Below, one piece after another: positions 34,080 through 46,224 of a stretch of DNA of 64,000 bases (position 1 is its first letter; every line of letters starts with the position of its first letter). The notes beneath the pieces were generated by a model. The model saw only the letters and a program-made list of their open reading frames with translations. It was not told where the DNA came from and made no database searches. A program made the position numbers and the translations under genes. The stretch is taken from NCBI GenBank assembly GCA_025094145.1, contig JALLLS010000033.1, forward strand, positions 62,001 through 126,000, in the 5' to 3' direction. This stretch comes from Spinellus fusiger (Eukaryota; Mucoromycota; Mucoromycetes; Mucorales; Phycomycetaceae).

Positions 34080-34393
34080 CTCACTCTCCCCTTTTCATAT
34101 TAAAAAACAAAATATTATACAAATCTAATGAATTAGTCTGTTTCTATTATTTATATGGACACTGGTGGCAATGTCACTCTTCCTGGACTGAATAAATATA
34201 TATTTATAAAGAACAAAACACATAGTACTTAACAAAAGAGAGGGAGAGAGCAAGAGAGCAAAAGACGTCTTTTTTGTCTTGATCTTGTTCATGTGATAAT
34301 GTGTGACTGTTATTATTGTTTTTATTCTTCTCTTTTGAACAAGTGTACTGTTTTGCACAAAGACAACTTGAAGAGTGCAAGTTTAGAAAGCAA
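34080..34393. other. Short spacer
   Basis: 3' end of the E3BP gene and the upstream region of the zinc-finger gene; contains a GA-rich run near 34230-34260. An upstream exon of the next gene could lie here but was not identified. Confidence 0.5.
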
Positions 34394-35326
34394 ATGTCAC
34401 GAAGAGAAGGTTATGAAATGAATATCGGTAAATCGGGAGCTACAAAGTACAAGGCAAAGAAGAAAGAAAGAGAGAAAGAATGGAGATATACAAAAGAGAC
34501 CCTTGTGTATTGACTTGTTTATATTTATACTACAGGGTCTCTTTTCCCAACATGATTGGAAATGCCCTCTGTAAGTTATATTTTTGCATAAATCTTCTAC
34601 TGTACATCAGATCAGCTTACTCAATTCTTCTGTTTATCCTATTGGATCCATGAAAGATGTGGAAATATTAACTGGTCAAGGCGCGAAGAATGCAACCAGT
34701 GTTCTACAACTAAACCTGGTGCAGAGAACTCCCCTTCACGGAGAGAAGGTGCAGGAGGAGGATTTATGGAAAGAGATCCTGTTGTAGAGTACCGTTCAAG
34801 ACAAGAGGATGAAGAGTGGGATGAATTTGGACGCAGAAAGACCAAAAAGACAGAACCAAATGTACACAAGATGTCAATGAAAGAGACAAAAGACGACGAA
34901 AAGAAAGAAAAGGACAGTGGAGAAGACAATGAAGAAGAAGAAGACGAGGAGGACGATGAAGACAATGGTCGATGGAGTGCCTGGAATGATATATTACAAG
35001 ATGAATCAACAAAGACAGAGACTATAGAAAAGATGGAGACAAACCATCGACAGACACAGGATAGAACACGCGAAGAAAGAAGAGATCTCTCTAGAGACTA
35101 TAGACGATTAGAGCCTTCTACACGCCACTCCTCTTCTGCAAGATCCCCAGACAGGCGTCCTTTTCGTTATCATGGATCAAGTTCCTCTTCACGCTCCTCC
35201 TCTAGTCGCCAAGGACAGTATCGGTCCTCCCGCCCTTATTCTCGCTCTCGTTCTCGCTCTCTTTCTCGCTCTCCTTCTAGACATCGCCAGTCACACTATA
35301 GCCACAAACATCGTTTCTCAAGTTAA
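34394..35326 (+). CDS. RanBP2-type zinc-finger, RS-rich splicing factor (ZRANB2-like)
   Basis: Modelled exons 34394-34453, 34536-34570 and 34657-35326 give 254 residues. The second and third exons build a RanBP2-type zinc finger, DWKCPLCGNINWSRREECNQC, preceded by GLFSQH exactly as in ZRANB2. GGGFMERDPVVEYRSR and DEFGRRK continue the family pattern. An acidic Glu/Asp run and a C-terminal RS domain (SRSRSRSLSRSPSR) follow. ZRANB2 binds GGU-containing single-stranded RNA at 5' splice sites and influences splicing. The first intron uses a GC donor (34454), the only in-phase donor giving a normal intron length, and joins IGKSGATKYK to GLFS. The first zinc finger of animal ZRANB2 is absent from this model; an upstream exon may be missing. 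Confidence 0.78.
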
Positions 35327-36269
35327 ACAAGCGGATAGTCACTTTACTCATAGGAACTAAGATAAGAACTATGATAAGTAAAAGTTATTAGAAATAAAAC
35401 ATCAAGACATGGGTCAATGTATTGGTAAAGTGGGTTATTACAACTACCATTATCAGCATATATGCATAAAGAAACACTGCCAAAGCATAATAAAAACCAA
35501 CGCCTTTATATTTATATCCACATTTGTGCAGAGTGTTCTCTCTCTCTCTCTCTCATAAAGTAGAAAGATAAAAGACAGACTTTATTTTATTTTTCATAAT
35601 TCTATGCCAGCTTTTTCCATCATCAGAATGATGTGCTACCATCGAGGACATTTATGAAATGATCAATGTTCTGCTAATTTAATTGATAAACGAGTCATTT
35701 ATATCGAATTCATCAGCATAACAAGAGGAGAAGTATTATAAATTGAAAACTACACGACACTATCATTACTAAAATACGATGAGTATTACCAAAAAATCGT
35801 TTTCTTCCTTCTTTAGTCGATATAAGTTTTTCATTCTCAAGCTATTGATCTTCATTTAATAGGTAAAATAATAAACTATAGCTTAGATAGGGTTTAAATA
35901 TAGTCATTCTGCTTTACACTGTCTGCTTTTAACAGACTGTGTATCGGAATCTGTATTACATATGAGGAAGAAGTCATCTTCATTGGTACTTTTATACTCT
36001 AGAGTATAAACTAAAGACTATCAAAAAGAAGATGAAATGATACTTAGTGTACCTATTCTAGGAGAAATAGAATTCATAAGATTCCTATTTGTGGTTGGTC
36101 TTTATTGGTGGTCTTTCTTTCTTATCCATGATACTTTGATAGCACCTGTAGGCCACTTTTACTATAGTTACCATGTTTTTATTTTATTTTATTTTGCTTC
36201 TCCTACAGACACCACTCTATAGCCAAAGTGAGCTACACTCAATCTAATTAAACTCTAGGCACTCGTAAC
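35327..36269. other. AT-rich intergenic, no gene seen
   Basis: Contains a CT microsatellite at 35536-35553. A hydrophobic 61-residue ORF at 36037-36222 ends next to a possible splice acceptor, but no family is recognised. Confidence 0.5.
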
Positions 36270-37651
36270 ATGTCTACCAACATTAGTGGGTGTCCCTCTT
36301 GCTTGGACTCAATTTCATCATTGTGTTTTGAGCATAATGGAATTGAATCCATTATGCCAAGTACAGTGCACAGTAATTATAAGCGTAGCATTTATTTATT
36401 TATTTATTTATTTTAAAAAAAAAACCTTGTGCCATGATTCTGTATTTACTATTTGGAACAAGAGTATCAGAGAATAATAGGATGGTATTCATTTACTCTC
36501 CTAAAATGTAGACTGATTTTTTTTATTCTTATTCTTTTCTTCTTTATAATAGAATACAGATGTACATGTACATGTACATACAAGTGTAAAGGCAAACACA
36601 AGTACAAATAAAAATACAAATAAAAATACACTTGTAATTACAAATACACTTTTGTTTGTTTATTTACATGAATATTACAAGACAGCAATGTTACAGTCTA
36701 ATATTACTATTCAGTAAATTAAGGTATTATGTTTATTTTATTTCTCAGCAAAGTGAAATCTCGATAAACAAATATTTTTTTCATGCTTAATGTAGGGCAA
36801 AACACCAAAAGATGGAGAGTAAGAAGTACTTTTCTTGGTTCAACATGTAATACAGAACTATCTTCTTTCAAAGATCAATCACGTGCTTAACACATACCCT
36901 TGTTAATTGCCTACAGTCACCAGTTGATTCTAATTGCTGTTACAACTAGAGCGAAATAAAGAGGAGAAAGGAACAAGGAACACTAATCAATGGAGGAAGG
37001 GGGACATGAACCACTTGTTCATATCCGTAGCTTAATGACCCTGCCCTCCATAGAATAGGATGGGTAGAAAAAGAGTGATAAAACCCACTGATATGCGCGT
37101 ATTCTTTTTGATTCTGGTTTTTACAACTACGATCATTGTCACCCCTCTTTTCTTTTTCTTTTTTTTTCTTTCTTTGTTTCTTTGTGTGTCTATGTTTACT
37201 ACTCCTCGCCTTGTAAAACATCTTTCATCAAATGATGCATGCTCCTGCCTTTTATGTTCAATGAGAGAATGGAGTTCGAGTGAAGGGTTCTATTTCTGTC
37301 GTTGTAGAGGGTCTTTGTCCTAACATGAAGAGGGATATCAGGTGGCAATGGAGAATATGGTTTATTGAGTGCGGCATTGCATTCAATGCTTGGACTGGTT
37401 TTGTGGGCACATCCTTTAGCAATGTATATTTTCATTCATAGAGTAGATGCAGATTTCACTCCTGGTCTAAAATGCTATAGTGCAGCTCAGCCCTTATTAT
37501 TTTACAGAATGCGCTGCTTGTCGTAAAATGCTAACGAGAGAATGCTTTACCTTTCAATGTAGGAGTTTTGATCCTACCCACCCAGACTCTTCACATGGCA
37601 TCCTGTTGAATCAATGCCTAGAGTGTGTATCCAGTGGATTCTACCTAGACT
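36270..37651 (+). other. Possible cysteine-rich gene or gene relic, exons uncertain
   Basis: Three short stretches on the plus strand look protein-like. One is from an ATG at 36270, MSTNISGCPSCLDSISSLCF. The second is around 37235-37310, with C-x2-C then GFYFCRCRGS. The third is from a splice acceptor at 37507 to a stop at 37651, with C-x2-C, CFTFQCR and a final C-x2-C (QCLEC). The second and third share a C-x2-C-x(n)-F-x2-CR layout. I could not connect them with consistent introns. It may be a small zinc-binding protein gene, a tandem relic, or chance. Confidence 0.3.
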
Positions 37652-38522
37652 AGAGTAGGTCTATGCTCCCATGACATGAAGCAATGCTTGGGCTACCTAT
37701 GGATGCCCGTGCCTTTGTATAAGAGTATATATAAATAGAACAGTGATAACAACAGAACTTGCATTGCCATCTTATACAGACATTCTTGACTGAGGTTGTT
37801 ATTTTTAATATACAAAGAAGGCTGTGTTGGTGAGAGAAGGAGATAAAGAGACATTGGATCATTTTAAAACAAATGATTTATATAGCTTCTACATGAGGGA
37901 GTTCATTTCTTAGTAGAAATGTTGATGATGACTTGAAATCATAGATGACATGTTAATTTTTAATGCAAGGAATTTCAATCATTACTTTTTATTTTGCTGG
38001 TATGAAGGGAAAAAATAGTTTGTTTTATAACACTATTACCAATAGCAGTAGGATTCTATCTCAATTCATAGGGTTTACTGTTATGCTAGTGTGTTGATGT
38101 ATTTTCTTTTATTGAATAACAAAGTATCTGTTGTAATGACCCTATACTGCATTAATAGATGAGTGTTCAGATGCTGGTGTAGGCTACAATAAAAGGGCAT
38201 CGATTGACATGGAATAATAGGTGAATAGGTGTGAATTGATACGACAAAGACCATTGCAAAGACCACTACCACTACAGAGACTGATTCTAAAATAGCTCGC
38301 CCATCATTAGCACTTGGTCTTGCATGTTCTCTACACATACATTTGTGGTTTTCAGTGTCTATTCATCCATTTCTATGAGTTGAAACAAGAACAACCAACT
38401 TATTTATTTTACAGTGCACACAAGTGGATATACTATTTATGTGAATTATGTACATTATTGTTTCTTTCTCTTATATGTATAAAAGGGACTATATAAAATT
38501 AGTATTATCATTAATAGAATAA
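37652..38522. other. Intergenic, no gene seen
   Basis: AT-rich sequence. ORFs on both strands are short and lack recognisable motifs. Confidence 0.55.
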
Positions 38523-39728
38523 TTATTCAATCTCCAGACACTGTACTCTAGCACAGAGCATAGCAGAATGGCTTGTTGACATGGCTACGGCAGCAGCAGT
38601 GGGTGCAATTGTGGATGCCACAGATGAGTCATTAGGAAAGGAGAGAGAAGGTAAAGATGTTGTTGATGTAGAAATGTGACGTGATGCAAGGGCAGAAGAG
38701 GATGAGGACCAGCTCAAGATGGGTTTCCATAGTGGATCGCAGGGTGCTGACAATGCATTGACGTTTGAACACGATGAAATAGAATAAATAGAGTGTGAAT
38801 GTAGCTGTGAGTGCAATTGTGAGTGTGAGTGGACATGGGCGGCAGGTGGAGTGTAAAGAGGAGTATGAGGCCGGCTATTTGTCTCAGAGGGTGGGGTGTA
38901 CTGCAGATGCAGTCGTTTTGCAGGTTGTTCAGGATAATAGCATGTGTCTGCTGCCATTGTGGCTTGATGAGCCGCCCGCTTTAAACTTGACGGGAGGATA
39001 GGTAGTGACAGGGACAATGGCAGGTGGTGGGAGAGAGAGGGGCAGCGTGGTGCAATCACTGGCTTAAGGTGGGTTAAGCGTGTCGGCATTTTGACCGGTC
39101 GAGCCAGCTGTGATAATGACATCCATTGTTGGCATTGTTCAGCCCAAGAAAAGAATTGCAGGTGATGGACATGAATACGATAATTAAGTGCAGCAAGAAA
39201 TTCGACTTCCATTATATTCAGCTCGTGAACTGGAATGTTGGATACATCTGACCAAGTCTAAGGTACACATACAGCAAGATAAGTCATTCTGGTGCTAGAG
39301 TGGATGTGTGTTCTCCCTCTCTCCCTCCCTCCTCTCACAGATACCCTCTTTTTTGTAGTGAGTGATGATGTTACCTTGTTAGTGAATGTATTGTCATCGA
39401 GATATTTATTGGCAAGAACAAGAGCAGTGGTAAAGAGTCGTACTTCAGAGCCAATTGAGCCCTGTACGCATGGATAGGCTGATCGAAGGCGATACACATA
39501 GTAGAGTGCTAGTACAATGCATGCACATGATATTTGAGTTGCTTTAATAATCTTTTGACAAAAGAACTTGAAAGCACCCTGTCTTTTTGGTAGAATGGGT
39601 GATTTAAGGGATCCTGCCCATATGTTGGGGACAATAAATGAACAAAAATCAGCGAGTTGTGTGGTGTTTGTGCATGAAAGAAGCGAGACAGAGGCTGGGT
39701 ACATTGGGCCTTTGGTGCAGGGTGGCAT
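38523..39728 (-). CDS. Pho80/Pcl-type cyclin (partner of a Pho85-like kinase)
   Basis: Exons (minus) 39728-39375 and 39257-38523 give 362 residues. The cyclin box covers FFCQKIIKATQISCACIVLA, then GSEVRLFTTALVLANKYLDDNTFTNKTW (intron between NK and TW), and VHELNIMEVEFLAALNYRIHV. KYLDDN..TNKTW..VS and ELN.ME.EFL are the hallmarks of the Pho80/Pcl family. These cyclins bind Pho85-type CDKs and regulate phosphate signalling, morphogenesis or glycogen. The long C-terminal tail is Ser/Pro/His-rich and probably disordered. The ATG at 39728 begins MPPCTKGPMYPAS. The gene is divergent from ADAT1 with a 1.1-kb spacer. Confidence 0.9.
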
Positions 39729-40315
39729 GGATAATGAAGAAGTGCCTGTTGTCTTTGTATTGTAATGTAGGGGTGTGAATTGGCCTTTTTTTTTAAATAT
39801 AAAAAATATGAAAAAAACAAGAGACAGGTGGATCAGCAGGAAGCAAGTGGCAGGTGATAGGTGATAACTAACAAATAATAATCAAAAAAACAAAGAAGAA
39901 AGAAAAAAAAAAGACAAAGACAGATAAATTGCTTAGAAAAGAAAAAGAAAAAAAAATCGCTTTTTTTTTATCAACTCATATACACACACACACATATATA
40001 TACAAAAATAGAATAACAATCACAATTTCAGCAGAGAATAACAGAGGAAGAAAAAGAAACAAAGAGGAGAGAAAGAAAGAGAAAGAAGAACAAATGTAAT
40101 TATTTTTTATTATTATTTTTCAAAGGGCAAAAAAATAAAAATAAAAAAGATAGACAAGTGTGTTATATCAAGGCAAAATAAATCGGAACTTTTTTCATCA
40201 TTGTTCCACTGCTTATACCTTGTTGGGTGCCCTCCTAAAGTAACACGGACCCGCTTTAGGATTCAAACACCCGCCCCTTTACATTTTTCATTAGCGTTCC
40301 AAATGGAAATTCGTC

Positions 40316-40347
<32 letters not shown>

Positions 40348-40871
40348 GCCTACACCAACACACATCTACAAACGCACTTACACTTTATATTTCTTTCTCC
40401 TCTTCTTTGCTTCTCCCCCAAAATCCTTCTTTGTTTTTATTATCATTATTCCTTTTCTCTCTTTCTTTCTCTCCTCCCCCCTCCTCCCCCCTCCTCCCCC
40501 CTTCTATTTTCTACCTCCCCCCATTATATGTCATAAATAGAAATAATAAACTATACTAAACTAAACAAAACAAAACAAAACAAAAAAAACAAAAAAAACA
40601 AAAAAAAAAACAAAAAAAAGAGTCTCCTCATCTCGCACATCATTCCGCACCCAAGGCCTTGTTTAGATTCTATTTAGATTCTATGTTAGGGTTACCTTGA
40701 CAACAAATGAATATTAAGTGACTTGATATTTTTACAGTCTCCCTTTTCCCTTTGTATTTTTCTATATATTTTTTATCTCTTTCTCTCTCCCCCTCCCCCT
40801 TTTTTTTCTATATTTTTCCTTTCCTTGAAGTGTAGTTATACATTATTATTATTATTATTATTATTAGTAGT
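39729..40871. other. Divergent promoter region with purine/pyrimidine tracts
   Basis: The shared upstream region of the cyclin (minus) and Tad1/ADAT1 (plus) genes. The left half has long A/G-rich runs and the right half long C/T-rich runs on this strand, so each gene has a pyrimidine-rich leader in its own sense. A CA microsatellite lies at 40322-40347 and an A-rich AAAC run at 40565-40620. Confidence 0.6.
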
Positions 40872-43847
40872 ATGAGCACTAAAGGCAGTCCTTACAAGGG
40901 GGATTGGCAGTCTATTCCAGATTTATCAAATCTGCTTGCTACTGAAAGTTTGAAATGTTATCAGCAGTTACAAAGGCAAGGAAAGCCCATTATTCATAAA
41001 AACAAGGCAGAATGGACAGTGCTTGCTTGTATTTTATCTGTCTATACTCGTAGGTTAAATAAAAGCTCAGTTCTCTTAGAGATATATATTCTATTTAAAC
41101 ACTCTATAAGCTGCTGTATATTTCAATTGCTAAAGTCTTTGTACAGCCTCCAATGATGATTATTTTATCAAAGTCATTGCATTAGGGTAAAGCAAGCTAT
41201 CTATTTCATTTATTATTTCATTTATTATTTCATTTATTATTTCATTTATTATTTCATTTATTATTTCATTTATTTATCTATCCATTTATTATTGGGAAGA
41301 TAAAGAGAACAATAAGAAGAAAAAAAAGTATTATGGATTTCATTATTATTATTATCTCTTTCTATCCTATAGCATCTTCCTCTTCTTCACTTAATTCTCA
41401 TGCCATTCTAAGATACAAAAGTAACACCGAAATGTAAATGCAGTACAGGACTCAAATGTTTACCCTACAGCAAACTCTGCAAGACTGGAGAACTTGTCAA
41501 TGATAATCATGCGGAGATCATTGCTCGGAGAGGCTTCCTAAAGTAAGAATGTGTGCTTTCTATCATAAGCATTATTGTGTTTATGTTTATATCATCCACT
41601 TATATATATATATATATATAGATATGCACTAGAACAAGCAGATTATATTTACAAAAACAAAGAGAATGAACTACCTCCAGACAGTCTTTTCTGTTTAGCA
41701 GACAAAGGACTGTTACAGCTAAGTCCTTGTCATACTCTTCATCTTTACATAAGTCAATCTCCATGCAAGTATTCTGTTTGATTCTTTTTAAAGAAGAGTC
41801 ACTGATGATGCTGTACATACTTATTCGTTTATTCTTTGTAACAAAACTTAATGTAGGTGGTGATGCTTCCATGTCGATGTTAGCAGAATCTCAAACACAG
41901 AACTCTCTTAACTCATTTCTAGCGGGTACTAAACGCACAGCATCGAGTCAACAAGACCAATGTCTATCAGAGAATATGTATGCCAATAAGAGATACAAAA
42001 GAGTAGATGAAGATTCAGCTGCACCTGCACCTGCACCTACACAGGCCATGGTACGAAGGGGTCGCTATGGGTTCGATCATCTGGGTATACTCCGAACAAA
42101 ACCAGGTAAGGATTCTATTGTTATTATTGTTATTATTGTTATTATTGTTATTATTGTTATTATTGTTATTATTGTTATTACTATTGTTATTATTATTGTT
42201 ATTACTATTGTTATTACTATTGTTATTACTATTGTTATTACTATTGTTATTACTATTGTTATTATTACTATTATTATCACCATTCTTTTTTTCATGTACT
42301 AAAAGCCTTAATCTTTATTTTTTTATTCTCCTTGTCATCTAACTCCTCTCTTATTTACCTGTTTAGGTCGAGTTGACTCGGAACCAACCCTGTCTATGTC
42401 TTGCAGGTAACATAAATGGAGGGTGTCAATCATGGCTTGCTTAGTGTTGGGACTTATATTGACATAGCGATAAGATCGCTCGTTGGAATGTGCTTGGATT
42501 ACAATCGGCGTTGCTTTCTCATATCTTTGATCCGTTGTATTTGAGCTCAGTGGTAGTAGGTGATATGTTTGAAAGGGCATCACTCGAAAGGGCTCTTTAT
42601 GCCAGATTAGAAACACTTTATGGTAAGATTAACATACAGGGATAAAGGATAAACAGGATGAAATAGAGAGGGCAAACAAAAAAAAAGAATAATTATATCT
42701 CGATACAGTGACTATTTTTCATTATGCTCATTGCTTGTGAACAGGTCTGCCTCATTCATATGCTGTTCACCAACCCATAATATCGTCAACAGAGAGAACA
42801 TTTGAGTCATCAAAAGTTTTATTAGGATCATCAGCAAATTATGAAACAATAGTCTCTAGTGGATCAGGTAAATGGAATTCTTTGCTGTTTTTATTATGTT
42901 TGTTTGAGTCCATGCACACCTCTGTCTCGTGCACACAGCCTTTTCCTCTTTACTTTCTTTTTCTCCTTTTTTATACATATATATGTGTATGTATGTATGT
43001 ATGTATGTATTTATGTATGTATTTATGTATGTATGTATGTATGTATGTATTTATGTATGTATTTATGTATGTATGTATGTATGTATGTATGTATGTATGT
43101 ATGTATGTATGTATGTATGTATGTATGTATGTATGTATATATGTATCTATGTATCTATGAGTGTGTATCTATGCACACATCTATACATATACATATACAT
43201 ATATATGCAACTATCTTTGTTTCCATCTGTTTGATCTCACACAAGATTGCTGCATAAAATGTAGCCATAATGTGGGTTACAGGAATGTCTAGATCAGAGG
43301 TGATTGTACATGGAAGAAAGCAAGGCACTCCAAAAGGCAAACCAACTAATCCAAAAACAAGGCAAGTCTATCGTCTTCATTTGATAACTGCTGAAATAAA
43401 TAATTTATTACTCTATTATGTCTTTCATCTCCTTTCTCCTTTTTTCTTAGCCTTCTCCTCTTATTCCCCTTGTTCTCTTTCATATACATTTGTATTTTTT
43501 CTTTTATATCTAGCTCATTGTTATTGTCATTAACTCTGTTCACCTGCAGGCCATCCATTTGCAAACTGACTTTGTTTCAAAAATTCCAAGAGGTGTTGGC
43601 GCTCATTAGGTAAATTATAATTTTTACCGTAAGAGATTTCTAATCTAGTTGATATTATTACAATTATGATTACAATTACTTTTTATACAAACAAATAAAA
43701 AGACCACTCAATCAAAAGGAAGCAGAATATACGTATAGGGAATGGAAGCAACACGCTGCTACGTACCAACAAGCAAAGACGTGTTTACTGGATCAATGTT
43801 TCCATACATGGGTACAAACACCTGATGATTATGAAGACTTTTGCTGA
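40872..43847 (+). CDS. tRNA-specific adenosine deaminase 1 (Tad1/ADAT1)
   Basis: Ten exons (40872-41049, 41413-41542, 41622-41764, 41857-42105, 42367-42406, 42468-42622, 42745-42867, 43265-43361, 43550-43609, 43703-43847) join in frame to 439 residues. [13 protein letters not shown] and [10 protein letters not shown] lead to the deaminase motif [15 protein letters not shown], with zinc-ligand His and catalytic Glu. The zinc-cysteine motif SPCGDASM follows. [31 protein letters not shown] and [23 protein letters not shown] complete the ADAT1 pattern. The enzyme deaminates A37 of tRNA-Ala(AGC) to inosine. Two introns use GC donors (41765 and 43362). The first of these splits the zinc-binding Cys codon (T|GT). 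Introns contain TTATTG and TATG microsatellites. Confidence 0.92.
41208..41275. repeat. TTTCATTTATTA tandem repeat in intron
   Basis: About six copies of a 12-bp unit lie in the first intron of the ADAT1 gene. Confidence 0.85.
42116..42288. repeat. TTATTG/TTACTA microsatellite in intron
   Basis: A long run of 9-bp and 12-bp permutations of TTATTATTG and TTATTACTATTG inside the fourth ADAT1 intron. It yields spurious Leu- or Ile/Val-rich ORFs in all frames. Confidence 0.92.
42983..43140. repeat. TATG tetranucleotide microsatellite in intron
   Basis: About 40 units of TATG with a few TTATG interruptions, in the seventh ADAT1 intron. Confidence 0.93.
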
Positions 43848-46224
43848 TGAAGTAATACACTTTTATTTTGGCGCCAAAAAATAATAATAAAGCAAGGGGT
43901 ATGTCTATATATACTTATATACACTCTTTATTTGGAATTGGAAAACAATCAAAAACATTTTTTATTATTACTGCAGAAATAATGATACTAGGGTGATGAC
44001 TCTATTCTCAATAACACCTCTGTTACCATTGACAGTCATCATTTTTGTATATATGAGAAGAAATCATCAGGAATGAATTAGGTATTAGCAGAAAGGGAGA
44101 TATATAAAAACTACAAGTATTTTATTTATCATTTATTTTGATAAACACATGTCTCCTACAGATACAAGTCAATAAAGTAAAAAGAAAAGGGGGATAATGC
44201 TATTGAAGGGCAATAGCATCTATGCTATTTAAATTGGATATTTTGCATTTTATGTCATTCTGGAAAAGGAGAATACAATGTCATACATTGAATATAACTC
44301 ATTGAACAAAAAATACTGTCTTGGATACGCCCATCCACATTTACTCGTACATATGAATGATAAAGAGTAATAAGCATTTAACAAGGAGGTTTCAAAGAAG
44401 AGGATTTTTTCCGTATCAGATGACCCCATGAAGATTAATATTCTATTTGTATTGTGCATATAATGAGAAAATAATATTAAATCTTTTTGATATCTTTACA
44501 GAAATATTCATAATGGATAATAAGTAGATTAAAAAAACAGATCAACGTAATCCAATCATAGATACAAAAAAAACATACATCCATACACATCTATGTTCTG
44601 AATTCCAAACCGGGTAACGTCCTAAATTCAATAAGATCATCTAAAAGATAGGATGAAGCGTCAATAATTCAATTTAGTAAGAAGAATTTGTTGGTATAAT
44701 TTTCATAAACATCGTGATGGAATGCTGTAGTGCAGATTCCAAGTAAAGATGCACTTTTTTTTATCTATAAACATTCACTTTAAGATATATTTGTTTGGAT
44801 GTAAGTTGATTTAGAAAGAGGATAGAGAAAAGGATAGAGTATACCACTACTCTATAGACAACTATCATGAATAATTACATTAAATACATTTGAGAAATCT
44901 CAGTTTTGTTATTACACATTTTGTTATGAATTATTGGATAATGAATCACAATTGCTATCATCACAACCATAGTAACGGAACTCAAGCCGGAGGTGACACC
45001 AGATGTCATGTTATGGTAGCCTTACTCCCACCTCACTTGATTGCTCCCTTTCTTTACTCCCTTAAAAAATAAAATGTGTTCCTTCATTGAGTAAAACAAT
45101 TTTCAGGGTATAATAAACATTGATAATAAAATAATAAAATATTGGTAAAATTTCTGTTTATGCTTACTTTATAGTACATTTCATTTACACCAACTGTTAC
45201 ACCAACCAATGAATATAGTACTTGTGCGGATCCAGTAAGATCCTTGTGGTTGTATATCACCTTCTTAGTGGTATACAATGAATCAATAGACATAGATTGT
45301 TGCCTGTATTTTCATTCTTTTCTATCATCTTCTAACTCGAGTTTGACCCCTCACTGGTTTTGAGATATCTTATTTTATAAACCTCCCTTTATCTACATCT
45401 TAGAAGTTAGACATTTACAATGATGACTCTGTTTTCTGCCCTTTTGACTTATTTTTGTCATCTGTTCTCTACCCTTTTATTATTCATTTTCCTTAAATAT
45501 TTTTTACTTCTCCAAAACTTTCTTTTATGTCTTTGCTTAGACGGTTGTTGAATGTTACTCTATTTCAATAACATGGATATATTGTATTTAAATCAACAGA
45601 TATCTACAAAGGCCACGGACAAATCTCTTGTTATTTTATAATCTGTAATGTGATTCAACAGAAAATGGTCAAATTTTTTTTCACTGTTTAAGTTCTAGTA
45701 TTTCTAAAGTAGTCAAAACAAGATAAATACTTTAGTAAAATAAACCAAAATATATACGTATTTATTATAAAATATATTAATTTTCTGGCATTGTTCATAC
45801 TGGTATTACTTTTTCATTTATTTATAATGATTATTAAAAAAAAAGTTACATATAATCTTCTTATCTAGATCTTATCTCGGTACTATGAATACTAAGAGTA
45901 TAGAGAGTATAGAAAGATATAGAATAAAAGTATCTTTCAAATATATGACTTCACAAATGCTATTCATAAAAGAGTATATCCTTATATAGCCTAGTGTTTC
46001 TCTAAGACTTTATTAAGTATACTAAATACAAGTGTACACACAGAGTCTCTGAAATAAACATTCAGCAGAAATCATAGTAGATATTTCTACAAATTATAAC
46101 CTTTGATCTACAATAATAAAAATAAAACATAAAGAAACTAGAGAACACCAAGACCTTCATGAAACCCTTACAATAGATCTACGTGTGATCAACATAAGAA
46201 GAGTCTGAGTACAGAGTTTCACTC
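43848..46224. other. Gene-poor AT-rich DNA
   Basis: No ORF with recognisable family features on either strand. A slightly GC-richer patch at about 44970-45050 has no matching RNA or protein feature that I can support. Confidence 0.6.

Noticed and set aside
34505..34535. 31-bp GT-AG intron as the first intron of the ZRANB2-like gene
   Set aside because: Below the workable size of fungal introns; the 82-bp GC-AG alternative keeps phase and gives the family sequence.
36975..37045. tRNA-like stretch with complementary ends (TGGAGG...CCTCCA on the minus strand) and a T-arm-like GGTTCATGTCCCC
   Set aside because: Only about 61-65 nt between paired ends, no convincing anticodon stem, and the D-arm does not fit; not supportable as a tRNA.
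42930..43260. Long open frames rich in Met-Tyr-Val-Cys or Tyr-Ile-Cys-Met
   Set aside because: They are translations of the TATG microsatellite inside an ADAT1 intron.
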